Counted from the first letter of the stretch, positions 53,079 through 63,222 are shown. The stretch: DNA of 64,000 nucleotides from Chitinophagaceae bacterium (GCA_003168265.1 PMSV01000012.1:124001-188000); one strand, 5' to 3'. Notes: generated from the sequence alone by a model not told the origin. Made by a program: numbers and translations.

Positions 53079-53561
53079 TCATTGTTTTAACAAATCGTCA
53101 AGACTCTTTATCAACTGGAGTTCTGTGAGCTGCCTTTCATAGAATTTTCGGTAATGGGTCTTATTATTGATAAATAAAGTAGAGGGAATGCCTCCCGACC
53201 AGCTCGAATCAATTTTTGGACAGAAATAGTCTGCATTGCTCTCATTCAGCCACCAGACCGGTGACTGATAGTTATTCCGTCTAACAAAGCCCTCGATCTG
53301 AGCAGGATAATAGGAAGGCAGGTCCAGGCTCACCAGGATCAGCTCAACTCGTTTGTCCCTGTGCGTAGTAACATTTTTTTCAAAATAGGGGATCTCATGC
53401 ACACAAGGTGAACAATAAGTAGCCCAGAAATTAACTATCAGAGGATGGTCGGCTTTGAGAATATATGCCTCCAACTCTTCAATCCTCACCTTCCTGATAG
53501 GAGTTTGTGCAAACACAGGAATAGAAAACGCAACCAAAATCAATAAAACTAAGTATTTCAT
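53079..53561 (-). CDS. TlpA-like periplasmic thiol-disulfide protein
   Basis: 160 residues, signal peptide (YLVLLILVAFSIPVFAQ). Active site in IVNFWATYCSPCVHEIPYFE (CSPC, about residue 50), cis-Pro in GGIPSTLFINN (about 128). Probably reduces disulfides outside the cytoplasm (cytochrome c maturation or folding). The start codon overlaps the trmH stop by one base (TAATG), so the two are translationally coupled, although the functional link is unclear. Confidence 0.9.
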   Translation of the reverse strand: MKYLVLLILVAFSIPVFAQTPIRKVRIEELEAYILKADHPLIVNFWATYCSPCVHEIPYFEKNVTTHRDKRVELILVSLDLPSYYPAQIEGFVRRNNYQSPVWWLNESNADYFCPKIDSSWSGGIPSTLFINNKTHYRKFYERQLTELQLIKSLDDLLKQ

Positions 53562-54151
53562 TATTCTTCAGTTTCAAGACCCCATTTTTCCATAATGTCC
53601 CGGTAGAAATGTTTTTCCATATTCGACTGCTCATAATGTCCCGCATTTGTCTTCTGCCGGTATGCCTCATATAAACTAACAGCGCATGCAACGGAAATGT
53701 TAAGCGACCTGATAATCCCGACCTGGGGTATAATGAAGTTCCCATCAGCCAGTTCACTGATCTCCGGGCTGACTCCCTCATGTTCGTTTCCAAAAACAAG
53801 TGCCAGTGAACGGGAAAAATCAATTTTGTATAAAGAAATAGAATCGCTGGCCAAATGTGTAGTCAATATCATATCATAATTTTTCCTCAATTCATGGATG
53901 CATTCCTTTGCATCGGTATATTGTTGAACTGTCAGCCATTTTGCCGCACTGCTGCTGCTTTTTGCCCCCCATTTTTTATGTCTGGGGATCTTCGTATTCA
54001 ATATATATATATCCTGCACCCCCACCGCATCACAGGTTCTCATGACGGCTGATATATTATGGGGGTCAAAAACATTCTCTAACACTACAGTCAGGTTCTT
54101 CTGTCTTTTATTCAATACGCTGCTGAGACGTTCTTTCCGTTCTGGCGTCAT
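53561..54151 (-). CDS. trmH: SpoU-family RNA 2'-O-methyltransferase, TrmH-like
   Basis: 196 residues. VVLENVFDPHNISAVMRTCD (motif 1), LALVFGNEHEGVSPEI (motif 2), and IIPQVGIIRSLNISVACAVS (motif 3, knot) are present. The arrangement and size match tRNA (Gm18) methyltransferase TrmH. It should act on the G18 of tRNA with SAM. The upstream 236 bp contain only AT-rich sequence and the next terminator. Confidence 0.88.
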   Translation of the reverse strand: MTPERKERLSSVLNKRQKNLTVVLENVFDPHNISAVMRTCDAVGVQDIYILNTKIPRHKKWGAKSSSSAAKWLTVQQYTDAKECIHELRKNYDMILTTHLASDSISLYKIDFSRSLALVFGNEHEGVSPEISELADGNFIIPQVGIIRSLNISVACAVSLYEAYRQKTNAGHYEQSNMEKHFYRDIMEKWGLETEE

Positions 54152-54350
54152 ATTATATTGTATGTTTTAAGGAAGACATTTCCCGAAAATAGAATTTTTC
54201 GTAAATTTTAAAAACTTAATTAATTGAATTCCATCATTTTGCATTCTGGCATAAGCTTAGTATCTATCATACCAGACAAAAACGTTGCAAACTGACTTTT
54301 TTTATGGGCCATCAAAAGTTTAAATAGCTGCAATTGAATAATGAGTAGTG

Positions 54351-54384
54351 AAAAAAGAACCCTCCTTCAACAGAAAAGAGGGTT
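54351..54384 (-). terminator. Rho-independent terminator after the CHU_C protein
   Basis: On the minus strand AACCCTC (54384-54378) pairs with GAGGGTT (54364-54358) around a 13-nt loop and is followed by CTTTTTTC. It begins 4 nt after the stop codon. It also has an A/T-run on the plus strand, so it may be bidirectional. Confidence 0.75.
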
Positions 54385-54387
54385 TTT

Positions 54388-56478
54388 TTATCTGATAAGT
54401 ACGGTGGTCCCTTTTAGGAAATAGTCCTTACCCGTATCGCCGTCTGTGTATCTTAAAGTCCAGACAAAGGTCCCGGGAGGCTGGGGTCTCCCATCGATGG
54501 TACCATCCCATTTCCTGGTCCAATCCCTTGTTTCAAATACAAGCTGACCGTAACGGTTATAAACCCTGAATTCAAGATTCAAAGCCTTAAAAGCATTGAG
54601 AGGATATAGATAATCATTGATCCCGTCCCCATTCGGGGTGAATCCTGAAGGCACTTCGATATAACAACTCTTTAATTTGGTTATATAGGCAGCCGCCGTA
54701 TCGGAACAGCCATAATTTGTCTTTATGATAAGTTGAGCTAGATAGGTTTCATTTGTACTGGCATCAGGGTAGGCATGCGGCGCAGGCGTTGAATCCAGGC
54801 TATTGCTGCCATCGCCGAAATTCCAGTACCAGGATACAATATTCCCGGTGCTCTGATTTGTGAATAGGGCAGCATTATTAGGGCATATCAAACTATCTGC
54901 GTTAAATGCGGCTTGAAAAGCATTGTTTAAGATCAAACTACTGTCAGCGCTGGCTGCACAGGTTCCGTTGGAGACAGTGAGGTAAATGGTCTTGGTGCCA
55001 AATAGATTATAATTCTCCCATGGGTTTTGAACAGAGCTCTTGAATGCGCTGTCAAAAGTCCAGCTCCACTGGTTAATACCGTCATTGACCGGGCCAAAAT
55101 ATTGTATGCTATCTTTTTGACAACCATAGAAGGCCTGGTAACTGATCAAAGCCTTAACCGTATCCGCGACAGTAAAGTTCAAGACCGATCCTGCAGGGGT
55201 CTGGAGGCCGCACTTATCTATGACGGTATTCCCGTCGGTTCCTGTGACAAGTTTTAATTGATAGGAACCGCCTGTTAAGATCGGGGCATTGAAGTTAATT
55301 TGAATAGAGCTGCTCAGCCCATTGCTGTCGCAGGTACCTGTAGCAGATTGAACCAATACGGAAGAAGGTCCAGAAATCTGAAAATCGCTTCCATCCGGGG
55401 CAATGCTGCTGCATTGTATGGATTTGTCAAAGACCAGCACAAGCGCATTGGGTTCGCAAATCGGGGGCGTTAAACTATCCAGGGGAGTTGGCGATAAGGT
55501 CGTTACACTGAAGCCAATGCTATCGCCGACCACAATGCCATTGCCACAGTCATCCAGTACCGTATTGCTGTCAGTTCCTGTTTTCACATAAAGCGTATAA
55601 TTGCCATCCGGCAGCGGGTTGCTTAATTTAAGCACAGCCTGCGTCATGTCGAAGCTACTGCTGCAGTTTGTTCCTGTTGCAGAAACGATTGTGGCCAGGT
55701 TGGTGAAAAGCATGAAATCGCTCCCGTCTGCCGCAAGGCTGCTGCATCGGAGGTTCTTATTAAAATTTACCAGGATGGTTTGATAATCACAATCTATGGT
55801 CACACTTTTCATTGCCGGGGTAGTCGTGTCCGTGATCACTGCCGAACCCCCCAAAAAGGAAAGGTCGTATCCGCTTTGCGACTGTGTATAATGGCTAACC
55901 ATCAGCAAATAGGTATGCCCAATATAGATCTCAGGCATGCGATTGATGGTCGGAGAATCAGAGTAAGGTGGTGGACTACCTAATTCAATCGGATTGGTTG
56001 CGCAAACATAGACCGTAGTATAGTTAGGTTGGGCCCCCGTTAATCCCGTATAACCCCGGTCGGCCTCCAGGGCAGTGTTCCCTGAAAAATTGTAAGTAAC
56101 AATCCAACTCGTGCTGTCATAGATTTGCTGAGGATTGCGATTAGTTATATCATATAGTATCCAGTCATAGTCATCGTCCAGATTGTCCGGAGTAACCAAA
56201 AACCCTAATGTTCCGGACTGGTAACAGTTAAATCGGTAATAAAACGGGTTATAGTCCATATATTCCACTCCATCGTTGCAAAAAGTCAAAATGTTGTTAT
56301 TGGAACAAATAGGCACAGTTTGTTGGATGAAAGTGTTAGAACCGCATACTGGAAATGCGCTCGCCGGAGTCTGCCCGATAGTGGTGCAAGGCTGTGCCAC
56401 GGATCGGGCAGCCCAAACCATCATGCAGGTTATCAGGAGTACAGTTCTCGACATTTTTTTGAAGGTGTTTGGCCTCAT
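54388..56478 (-). CDS. Secreted PKD-domain protein with gliding-motility C-terminal domain (T9SS type B)
   Basis: 696 residues. Signal peptide from MSRTVLLITCMMVWAARSVAQ (the ATG at 56454 is an alternative start). The N-terminal part has segments typical of secreted Bacteroidota proteins; the middle carries PKD-like repeats (SWYWNFGDGSNSLDSTPAPHAY). The C-terminus PSGFTPNGDGINDYLYPLNA, LEFRVYNRYGQLVFETRDW and WDGTIDGRPQPPGTFVWTLRY is the CHU_C / gliding-motility domain recognised by the type IX secretion system. The protein should be exported to or beyond the cell surface. Function otherwise unknown; divergent from hppA. Confidence 0.9.
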   Translation of the reverse strand: MRPNTFKKMSRTVLLITCMMVWAARSVAQPCTTIGQTPASAFPVCGSNTFIQQTVPICSNNNILTFCNDGVEYMDYNPFYYRFNCYQSGTLGFLVTPDNLDDDYDWILYDITNRNPQQIYDSTSWIVTYNFSGNTALEADRGYTGLTGAQPNYTTVYVCATNPIELGSPPPYSDSPTINRMPEIYIGHTYLLMVSHYTQSQSGYDLSFLGGSAVITDTTTPAMKSVTIDCDYQTILVNFNKNLRCSSLAADGSDFMLFTNLATIVSATGTNCSSSFDMTQAVLKLSNPLPDGNYTLYVKTGTDSNTVLDDCGNGIVVGDSIGFSVTTLSPTPLDSLTPPICEPNALVLVFDKSIQCSSIAPDGSDFQISGPSSVLVQSATGTCDSNGLSSSIQINFNAPILTGGSYQLKLVTGTDGNTVIDKCGLQTPAGSVLNFTVADTVKALISYQAFYGCQKDSIQYFGPVNDGINQWSWTFDSAFKSSVQNPWENYNLFGTKTIYLTVSNGTCAASADSSLILNNAFQAAFNADSLICPNNAALFTNQSTGNIVSWYWNFGDGSNSLDSTPAPHAYPDASTNETYLAQLIIKTNYGCSDTAAAYITKLKSCYIEVPSGFTPNGDGINDYLYPLNAFKALNLEFRVYNRYGQLVFETRDWTRKWDGTIDGRPQPPGTFVWTLRYTDGDTGKDYFLKGTTVLIR

Positions 56479-56684
56479 GCGCGGCTCCTTTATCCTAAAG
56501 ACGCCGCTCCCTATCTTACAACGAATTTACTCCCATTTTTATTCCGCAAGCTACCCATTAACCGGTGATTAGCAAGGGCCCCGATACCTATTCTGAATCA
56601 CTATGAATAATGACCTTGATTTCCCACATTTTTGCAGCTTTTCACTATCTTGCCCTCCTTTGAAATTTTAGAACTAAAGCTACT

Positions 56685-59108
56685 ATGGAAAAAATGATCT
56701 ATTTGGTTCCACTGATGGGAGTGATTGGCTTATTGTACACCTTTATTAAGTTTTCTTGGGTTTCCCGACAGGACCCCGGCACTGCTCACATGCAGGAAAT
56801 CAGTAAGTACATTGCCGAAGGGGCGATGGCTTTTCTAAAGGCCGAATGGAAGGTTCTGGGCTATTTTGTTGTCATTGCCGCTCTTTTATTGGGACTCATG
56901 GGATATAGCAATACCAATTCAAGCTGGGCAATTGCAGTCTCTTTTGTAATTGGCGCCGTTTTAAGCGCCACAGCCGGCTATATCGGCATGCGTAGCGCCA
57001 CACGCGCCAATGTGCGCACGGCTCATGCCGCCAGGACCAGTCTGAGCAAAGCCCTTTCCGTTTCTTTTGGAGGGGGATCCGTAATGGGTCTCGGGGTCGC
57101 CGGTCTGGCTGTACTCGGCCTGGGAAGTCTCTTTATCATACTAAAGCAAATTTTTGCCCCGGAAGGCGATACCAATCCGGATCATATGATTAAGGCAATT
57201 GAAGTTTTGACGGGATTTTCACTCGGCGCAGAATCCATTGCTCTTTTTGCCAGGGTGGGCGGAGGAATTTATACCAAAGCTGCAGATGTCGGGGCAGACC
57301 TGGTCGGTAAAGTAGAAGCTGGAATTCCGGAGGATGATCCAAGGAATCCTGCTACCATCGCTGATAATGTGGGTGACAATGTAGGCGATGTGGCTGGTAT
57401 GGGCGCCGATCTCTTTGGCTCCTATGTAGCCACCGTTTTAGCCACCATGGTGCTTGGCCAGGAAACCCAGTCCATTGATAAATTTGGAGGAATTGCTCCC
57501 ATATTGCTTCCGATGATGATAGCAGGGGTAGGCATCCTTTTTTCAATCGTAGGAACTTTTTTTGTTAAGATAAGCGATACGGCCGGCATCAATACGGATA
57601 GCGTGCAGAAGGCATTGAATATGGGAAATTGGGGTTCTATTATTTTAACTGCCCTTGCCTGTATTGGCCTGGTTTATTATATTCTTCCTGAAAACATGAT
57701 CCTGCGTCAACATGAATTTACAAAATGGGGTGTCCTCGGAGCCATTGCCGTTGGTCTGCTCGTAGGAACCCTGATGAGCATCATAACCGAATACTATACC
57801 GCGATGGGTAAAAGGCCCGTACTCTCGATAATTCGCCAGTCTTCTACCGGTCATGCCACCAATGTCATTGGCGGTCTGGCTGTAGGTATGGAATCGACCT
57901 GTCTGCCGATTCTTGTTCTCGCCGGTGGGATCTGGGGTTCTTACGCATGTGCCGGTCTTTATGGTGTTGCTATTGCGGCCGCGGGCATGATGGCTACTAC
58001 GGCCATGCAACTCGCTATTGATGCCTTCGGACCCATTGCCGACAATGCGGGAGGGATCGCCGAAATGAGCCAATTGCCTAAAGACGTCCGTGAAAAGACC
58101 GATGTACTTGATGCTGTAGGAAATACAACAGCAGCCACAGGAAAGGGATTTGCGATTGCCTCTGCTGCCCTTACGGCCCTGGCACTATTCGCCGCCTTTG
58201 TCGGCGTCGTCGGAATACATGGAATAGATATCTATAAGGCCAAAGTACTGGCAAGCCTCTTTGTAGGAGGCATGATACCCTTTATTTTTTCCTCGCTGGC
58301 GATAAGGGCTGTCGGTCAGGCCGCCATGGCCATGGTGGAAGAAGTCAGAAGGCAGTTCAAAACCATTCCCGGTATAATGGAAGGCACGGGCAAGCCCGAA
58401 TACGACAAATGCGTAGCCATTTCCACGAGCGCTTCGCTTAAAAAAATGATGCTTCCCGGTGCCATCACCATTCTCTCTCCGATTATTATTGGTTTCATAT
58501 TGGGACCGGAAGCGTTGGGCGGCTTTCTGGCCGGTGCTACGGTGAGCGGAGTACTCATGGGCATGTTCCAGAACAACGCCGGAGGTGCCTGGGACAATGC
58601 AAAAAAATCTTTTGAAAAAGGAGCCAATATCAACGGAGAAATTTTCTATAAAAAATCTGAGCCTCATAAAGCCTCTGTTACGGGAGATACCGTAGGAGAT
58701 CCTTTCAAAGATACCTCCGGGCCTTCAATGAACATCCTTATCAAACTGATGTCCATCGTTTCCCTGGTTATCGCACCCACACTGGCAGTCGTTCATCATA
58801 CGAAAGATGGAGAAATGACGGGCTCCAATAAAATAGAATTGAACATCATTGCCAATGACCAGGGCAATACCGGATCCATAGATATAGATCTAAATGGAAA
58901 ACCCATTGAAGACGACCTGAAAGGATTGTTCGATGAGCTGAAAAAAGAGGATTTTGTCCAGGATGGTAAACTAAGTATTAACCTGAGTGATAGTGTGCTG
59001 ATTATCAATGGCAAACAACAACCGGATGAGTTATTGGAGAAATTATCTCCTTATCTGAAAAATAGAAAGAAAATAAAATTCTCTATAAATCTCGACGAGA
59101 AGAATTAG
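56685..59108 (+). CDS. hppA: Membrane-bound Na+ (or H+) pyrophosphatase, with C-terminal extension
   Basis: 807 residues, about 16 helices. Pyrophosphate site [21 protein letters not shown] (near 200) and [19 protein letters not shown] are intact. Glu183 in [15 protein letters not shown] lies where Na+-pumping enzymes carry their extra Glu. [10 protein letters not shown] has Ala, not Lys, the K+-dependent form. So a K+-stimulated, Na+-type enzyme is likely. After the last helix (~705) comes a ~100-residue hydrophilic extension not in the classical family. Catalytic part normal; the extension is odd. Stop overlaps the blaR1 stop (TTAG). Confidence 0.92.
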   Translation: MEKMIYLVPLMGVIGLLYTFIKFSWVSRQDPGTAHMQEISKYIAEGAMAFLKAEWKVLGYFVVIAALLLGLMGYSNTNSSWAIAVSFVIGAVLSATAGYIGMRSATRANVRTAHAARTSLSKALSVSFGGGSVMGLGVAGLAVLGLGSLFIILKQIFAPEGDTNPDHMIKAIEVLTGFSLGAESIALFARVGGGIYTKAADVGADLVGKVEAGIPEDDPRNPATIADNVGDNVGDVAGMGADLFGSYVATVLATMVLGQETQSIDKFGGIAPILLPMMIAGVGILFSIVGTFFVKISDTAGINTDSVQKALNMGNWGSIILTALACIGLVYYILPENMILRQHEFTKWGVLGAIAVGLLVGTLMSIITEYYTAMGKRPVLSIIRQSSTGHATNVIGGLAVGMESTCLPILVLAGGIWGSYACAGLYGVAIAAAGMMATTAMQLAIDAFGPIADNAGGIAEMSQLPKDVREKTDVLDAVGNTTAATGKGFAIASAALTALALFAAFVGVVGIHGIDIYKAKVLASLFVGGMIPFIFSSLAIRAVGQAAMAMVEEVRRQFKTIPGIMEGTGKPEYDKCVAISTSASLKKMMLPGAITILSPIIIGFILGPEALGGFLAGATVSGVLMGMFQNNAGGAWDNAKKSFEKGANINGEIFYKKSEPHKASVTGDTVGDPFKDTSGPSMNILIKLMSIVSLVIAPTLAVVHHTKDGEMTGSNKIELNIIANDQGNTGSIDIDLNGKPIEDDLKGLFDELKKEDFVQDGKLSINLSDSVLIINGKQQPDELLEKLSPYLKNRKKIKFSINLDEKN

Positions 59109-60817
59109 ATATAAACTATTCTGAGCTTTTTGTTAAGGGATTGCAGTTTCCAGATCAGTTGCTTCTGCTTATTGATGGTCTCCTGCTGGATCTTGATCTG
59201 CTGTTTCAAAATAGCTCTCGAGAGTTCATTAGGGCTGGTTCCCTCAACGTTTTGAATTTCATTCTGATTCTGGAGAGCCTGTATTTGAACATGCAGATCT
59301 CCTTCCAGTCTCTTTTCATCAATTGTTTCCGCCGGCTTGAAATCAAGATCCATTGAATCAGCCTGATTAAGATTTATATTCATTTCATTTTCCAGGAGGA
59401 CCTGGTTAAATCGCAGGTAAGATTGATTTATGATGACCTGATTGGAAATCTCCTCCAGATTAAGGGAATGCAAAGCCTTTTTCAGGATTGCCTCGGCTAC
59501 CTGATTTTCCTGAATCAGGTCCGGTTCTTTTATGCTATCAATAATCTGGTAAGAGAAACTTGCAGCGGGCACATAAGGATAAAGCCCATAAGAAGGCGCT
59601 TTATTTTCTTCAACAATTGGGCTCATAGTATTTACTTCGATTGCAGGCGCTATGTTGGTTTTTAATGAAATGAGTCTTATCCGCGGTCTCTGCGCAATAG
59701 TTGCTACATAAATCAACGGCTCTGCAACCCGTGTGATGATGACTGGCCTTAGCTTATTTGATATTGGTTTCTTTACGGGTCCGGTTGAAACAAATTCGGC
59801 AAAATGGGATTCAACAGAACCGGGCTGTTTTGGGGCAACGGGCTTGTTCTTGCTTCCAACCTGAAAAAATAATGAGGAGCCAAGCATGCAAAAAACTGCG
59901 ATGAGCAGGGATCTTCCTTCCCAATATTGGAAATGTTGTTGTCCCCCTTGATTCCCCGTTATGCGTAAAATCCTTTGGAGAAGTTGTTTATTGTTTCTTC
60001 CCGTGGCTGCCATGGCCAGCTTATTCGAATGGGGATTCGAATGATTTCTTTCGATCTCAAGCGATAGGAGAGCAGAAGCATAACAGTAGCTATCGGGTTT
60101 GTATCGAAGTACCAAATCATCACAACTCATTTCCCTTTCCCTTTTGATAGCTCTTATCAGGAGCCTGGCAAATGGATTGAAAAAAAACAATATTTCAATG
60201 AGTGAAACCAATAAATTAACCAGCCAATCATTTCGTTTTATATGCGCCAATTCATGAAGTAGCACGGTTTCCATCTGCTCTATCGTCAAATGATTCAAAG
60301 TCGCCAGGGGAACCAGGATGACCGGTTTGAAAAACCCGATCGTAACAGGGGTGCTGATTTTATTAGAAATATACAGCTTCACATTTTGAATGATTTGGAT
60401 TTGCCCAATTGTTTTTTCCAGCGAAAGCTGCCATTCCGGTGGAGCAGGCCTCAATTCAATTTTTTTGAGCCTTCTGGAGGAAAACAAAAGATAGGAATAC
60501 CTGATCATTAAGAAACTAATCGTTATCAGATATGCTTCCGAGAGCAGGGGAAGCATAACCAACCTAAATCGCAGGATTCTTTCCGGGATACCAAAAGGCT
60601 GAATCAATTCAAGCGATGAATATAGGGATAATAAGAACCAAAACATGCCGGCAATCAAAAGCCCGAGTGCAAGCAGATGCCTCACGGCGGCTGAAGTCTT
60701 TTTCAGGAATCCTGAAATCATTATATAAATCAGCCATAATATGCCCATTTTCCATAGGCTTTGAAGCAGTGCAGTACCTAAAACTTCCATAGAATTCGAT
60801 GGATAGGTGATGGGCAT
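59105..60817 (-). CDS. BlaR1/MecR1-like M56 zinc metallopeptidase, sensor
   Basis: 570 residues. Four N-terminal helices, zinc site HELAH in VLLHELAHIKRNDWLVN (about residue 188) and the downstream REMSCDD acidic ligand, one further helix, then an extracellular/periplasmic C-terminus. Unlike S. aureus BlaR1, no penicillin-binding domain is visible: after the last helix is a mostly low-complexity region ending in a Gln-rich coiled coil (QIKIQQETINKQKQLIWKLQ). Thus the input is unlikely to be a beta-lactam. It is 1 nt after blaI on the same strand. Confidence 0.88.
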   Translation of the reverse strand: MPITYPSNSMEVLGTALLQSLWKMGILWLIYIMISGFLKKTSAAVRHLLALGLLIAGMFWFLLSLYSSLELIQPFGIPERILRFRLVMLPLLSEAYLITISFLMIRYSYLLFSSRRLKKIELRPAPPEWQLSLEKTIGQIQIIQNVKLYISNKISTPVTIGFFKPVILVPLATLNHLTIEQMETVLLHELAHIKRNDWLVNLLVSLIEILFFFNPFARLLIRAIKREREMSCDDLVLRYKPDSYCYASALLSLEIERNHSNPHSNKLAMAATGRNNKQLLQRILRITGNQGGQQHFQYWEGRSLLIAVFCMLGSSLFFQVGSKNKPVAPKQPGSVESHFAEFVSTGPVKKPISNKLRPVIITRVAEPLIYVATIAQRPRIRLISLKTNIAPAIEVNTMSPIVEENKAPSYGLYPYVPAASFSYQIIDSIKEPDLIQENQVAEAILKKALHSLNLEEISNQVIINQSYLRFNQVLLENEMNINLNQADSMDLDFKPAETIDEKRLEGDLHVQIQALQNQNEIQNVEGTSPNELSRAILKQQIKIQQETINKQKQLIWKLQSLNKKLRIVYI

Positions 60818-60818
60818 T

Positions 60819-61202
60819 TTATTGCTTTTTCAGATTATCAAGCAATTCCTGGATCTCTTCTAATTCATGGAGCGATGCTTTGTGATTGCCGAGCGCCTGC
60901 ATGACTAGTTCGGTAGAGGATCCGCCGAATAAAGTATCAATCATTTTTCCCAATAAATGGCGCTGGGTCTTTTCCTTGCTGACGGCTGGCTGGTAAATAT
61001 GTGTTTTAAAGGATTCGTCACGTTTTACCAACCCCTTTTCATGCATGATTTGCATCAGTTTCAGAGTCGTCGTGTACCCTACATCCTTCGTCTTTGCCAG
61101 TTCTTCATGTACATCTCGCACACTTGCCGTTTGCCTCTCCCAGAGTACCTGGAGTATCTCCAATTCGCTCTCTGTAGGCTTTATCAGTTTGGTGGTTGGC
61201 AT
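60819..61202 (-). CDS. BlaI/MecI-type repressor
   Basis: 127 residues. Winged-helix start PTESELEILQVLWERQTASVRDV, the DNA-binding region YTTTLKLMQIMHEKGLVKRD (residues ~37-56) and a C-terminal dimerisation part (LGKMIDTLFGGSSTELVMQA). It is followed by its partner peptidase (1-nt gap), which should inactivate it on signal. A perfect dyad lies 20 nt upstream. No beta-lactamase or PBP gene is near, so the regulon is elsewhere. Confidence 0.9.
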   Translation of the reverse strand: MPTTKLIKPTESELEILQVLWERQTASVRDVHEELAKTKDVGYTTTLKLMQIMHEKGLVKRDESFKTHIYQPAVSKEKTQRHLLGKMIDTLFGGSSTELVMQALGNHKASLHELEEIQELLDNLKKQ

Positions 61203-61221
61203 TCCGCTTATTTTATTAACA

Positions 61222-61243
61222 ATTTACGATTAGTTTCGTAAAT
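61222..61243. promoter_or_regulatory. Candidate BlaI operator
   Basis: ATTTACGA (61222-61229), six-base spacer, TCGTAAAT (61236-61243): a perfect 8+8 dyad, 20 nt upstream of the blaI start. It has the size and place of BlaI/MecI boxes and supports autorepression. Binding is inferred, not shown. Confidence 0.65.
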
Positions 61244-61270
61244 AAAAGTTAAATAGACGTGAAATTTGAA

Positions 61271-62152
61271 CTAGTGAATATTAGAATTATTGTATTCTTC
61301 AATCATCTGCCGGGTGGTTTTTGTGCTTCCGTCATGGCTCCATCCTGGCGGATGGAGGAAATAGCGAATCCCTGTCCATAGCGACCCGGATCTGAATGCC
61401 TTCCTAAACAATTCACCCCAGGTCTTGAAAGCGACTATCGCCGGATTGAAGGACCCGATATTGCGGGTCAAACCATAATGCGGTCTTTCCTCTTCCTTTT
61501 GAAAAGATCCGAAAAGACGATCCCAGATGATCAGGATTCCCGCATGATTTTTATCGAGGTATTTCAGATCGCTACCATGATGCACACGATGGTGAGAAGG
61601 GGTATTGAAAACGGCTTCGAACCAGGAAGGCATTTTTCCGATAGTTTCAGTATGGATCCAGAATTGGTAGATCAGGCTGATCTGTTGCATGAAGAGCACC
61701 CAGATCGGAGGGAATCCCATCAAGGGCATCCAGACCCAGAATAGGAATGCACCTGTTGCATTGCCAGTCCAGGTCTGTCTGAGAGCAGCAGCCAGGTTGT
61801 AATGCTCCGAAGAATGGTGAACCACATGACTTGCCCAGAAATAATTCACATGATGGCTGATCCGGTGAAACCAGTAGTAGGAAAAATCATCAGACAGAAA
61901 TAATAATATCCAAAACCACCATTTTGAAATGTCCAGGTTGAATAGCCTGAATTTAAAAATAAATGCAAAAACACCAAAGATCAGAGCCTTTGTCAGAAAT
62001 CCAGTCAATACATTTCCAATACCCAATCCAAGGCTGCTGAAAGTATCCTTCTTGTCGTATGGATTGCGGTTTTCCTTATAGGTGAACCAGGCTTCAATAG
62101 AGAGCAACAAAACAAAGAATGGGATGGCGTAATATAGTAGATTTGGAGTCAT
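61271..62152 (-). CDS. Sterol desaturase / fatty-acid hydroxylase family membrane enzyme
   Basis: 293 residues from ATG 62152. Di-iron histidine clusters WFHRISHH (about 113), SHVVHHSSEHYN (about 126) and TPSHHRVHHG (about 210) lie between hydrophobic segments, as in the family that oxidises lipids (sterol desaturases, beta-carotene or fatty-acid hydroxylases). Substrate unknown. The longer open frame (to 62314) is rejected because a clear terminator lies within it at 62186-62215. Confidence 0.88.
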   Translation of the reverse strand: MTPNLLYYAIPFFVLLLSIEAWFTYKENRNPYDKKDTFSSLGLGIGNVLTGFLTKALIFGVFAFIFKFRLFNLDISKWWFWILLFLSDDFSYYWFHRISHHVNYFWASHVVHHSSEHYNLAAALRQTWTGNATGAFLFWVWMPLMGFPPIWVLFMQQISLIYQFWIHTETIGKMPSWFEAVFNTPSHHRVHHGSDLKYLDKNHAGILIIWDRLFGSFQKEEERPHYGLTRNIGSFNPAIVAFKTWGELFRKAFRSGSLWTGIRYFLHPPGWSHDGSTKTTRQMIEEYNNSNIH

Positions 62153-62185
62153 GGAGCCTATACCTAAAAATACAAAATAAATAAT

Positions 62186-62215
62186 AAAGCCCCACTGTAG
62201 ACACAGTCGGGCTTT
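62186..62215 (-). terminator. Rho-independent terminator between the TIM-barrel and desaturase genes
   Basis: Outer AAAGCCC (62186-62192) with GGGCTTT (62209-62215), one C-C mismatch, inner ACTGT with ACAGT, 4-nt loop AGAC. On the minus strand it is followed by ATTATTTATTTTG, a T-rich stretch. It ends the transcript of the gene at 62302 and shows that the desaturase is a separate unit. Confidence 0.75.
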
Positions 62216-62301
62216 TGGTTTTTTGAATCTGATTAAGTGCAGGGCGAAAATATTACTTTTCATCAAGATTGCATAGAAAAATTTAATTTCTATTTCCTGC
62301 T

Positions 62302-63222
62302 CTAATATCCCCAATCTTTCATCGCTTTAAAATCGATTCCAACTGATTCTATTGGCGTGAGTGTCTGATAAGATTCCTGTTCAATAATAAAATAACTCGT
62401 TCCTCCATCCCTGTTGGCCACATCAATAATTTCTTTTACGCCGAGTATCCCCTTGCCAAGCACCGTACTCTCATAACCGTCGTCCATCTCTCCCTTCACG
62501 TTGGATTTGATTTCATCCTTTACATGCATCAGCTCAAAACGGCCCGGATATTTACGAATGATCTCTATGGCCCTCCCTCCGGCGCCATACATATTGCCGA
62601 TATCCATTTGCTGAGCGACAAGGGTCGGGTCCGTATGTTCTAAGATAATATCATAAATCTTCTGGTTATTGATCTCAGAATTGAATTCAAAATTGTGGTT
62701 ATGATAACCGAATTTCATCCCATATTTTTTACACAGCTCTCCGCTTTTATTGAAGAGATCCAACCATTTGAGCAGACCGTCATAGTCTTTCCTGAGGCTT
62801 TCATCAAGCCAGGGGCTTATTACGAATTTCTGACCTGCCTTGGCAGCATCATCTACTGTGTTTTTCCATTCATCCGTGAAATCCTTTTTTGCATCGTCCC
62901 AATGTTTGGGCCCCAATACCGTATGCCCGCTGATCATCCTCAGGCCAAGATCATCCAATATTTTCCGAAAATCAGTCACGGGATATCCATAGAATTTACG
63001 ATTGGAATAACCCGCATGCTCGACATATTTGTAACCTATACCCGCCACCTTTCTTAAGGTATCGAGCGGTGCAACCTTCATGTCGTCGCGAACAGAATAC
63101 AATTGAAGCCCCGTAATTCTTTCATTATTCTTCAACAAATGGGGCAGCCAGTTTGGAAGCAGAGTCGCTCCGGAAATGGCTAATGAACTTTCTTTAAGAA
63201 ATTTTCTTCTGGATTTAAGCAT
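62302..63222 (-). CDS. Tat-exported sugar isomerase/epimerase-like TIM barrel
   Basis: 306 residues. Twin-arginine signal (SRRKFLKESSLAISGATLLP) at the N-terminus, which argues for ATG 63222 over a frame opening 35 codons earlier. TIM-barrel metal ligands: Glu in YKYVEHAGYS, His in ISGHTVLGPKHWDDA, His/Asn in GYHNHNFEF (about 172), Asp in VAQQMDIGNMYGAGG (about 208), His in ELMHVKDEIK and Glu in YFIIEQESY. Similar to the xylose-isomerase-like AP-endonuclease-2 fold. Exported relatives of unknown substrate are common in Bacteroidota. Confidence 0.85.
   Translation of the reverse strand: MLKSRRKFLKESSLAISGATLLPNWLPHLLKNNERITGLQLYSVRDDMKVAPLDTLRKVAGIGYKYVEHAGYSNRKFYGYPVTDFRKILDDLGLRMISGHTVLGPKHWDDAKKDFTDEWKNTVDDAAKAGQKFVISPWLDESLRKDYDGLLKWLDLFNKSGELCKKYGMKFGYHNHNFEFNSEINNQKIYDIILEHTDPTLVAQQMDIGNMYGAGGRAIEIIRKYPGRFELMHVKDEIKSNVKGEMDDGYESTVLGKGILGVKEIIDVANRDGGTSYFIIEQESYQTLTPIESVGIDFKAMKDWGY

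Noticed and set aside
62153-62314. Longer N-terminus for the sterol-desaturase gene
   Set aside because: The extension contains the terminator of the upstream gene (62186-62215), and the family's first helix begins at the downstream ATG.
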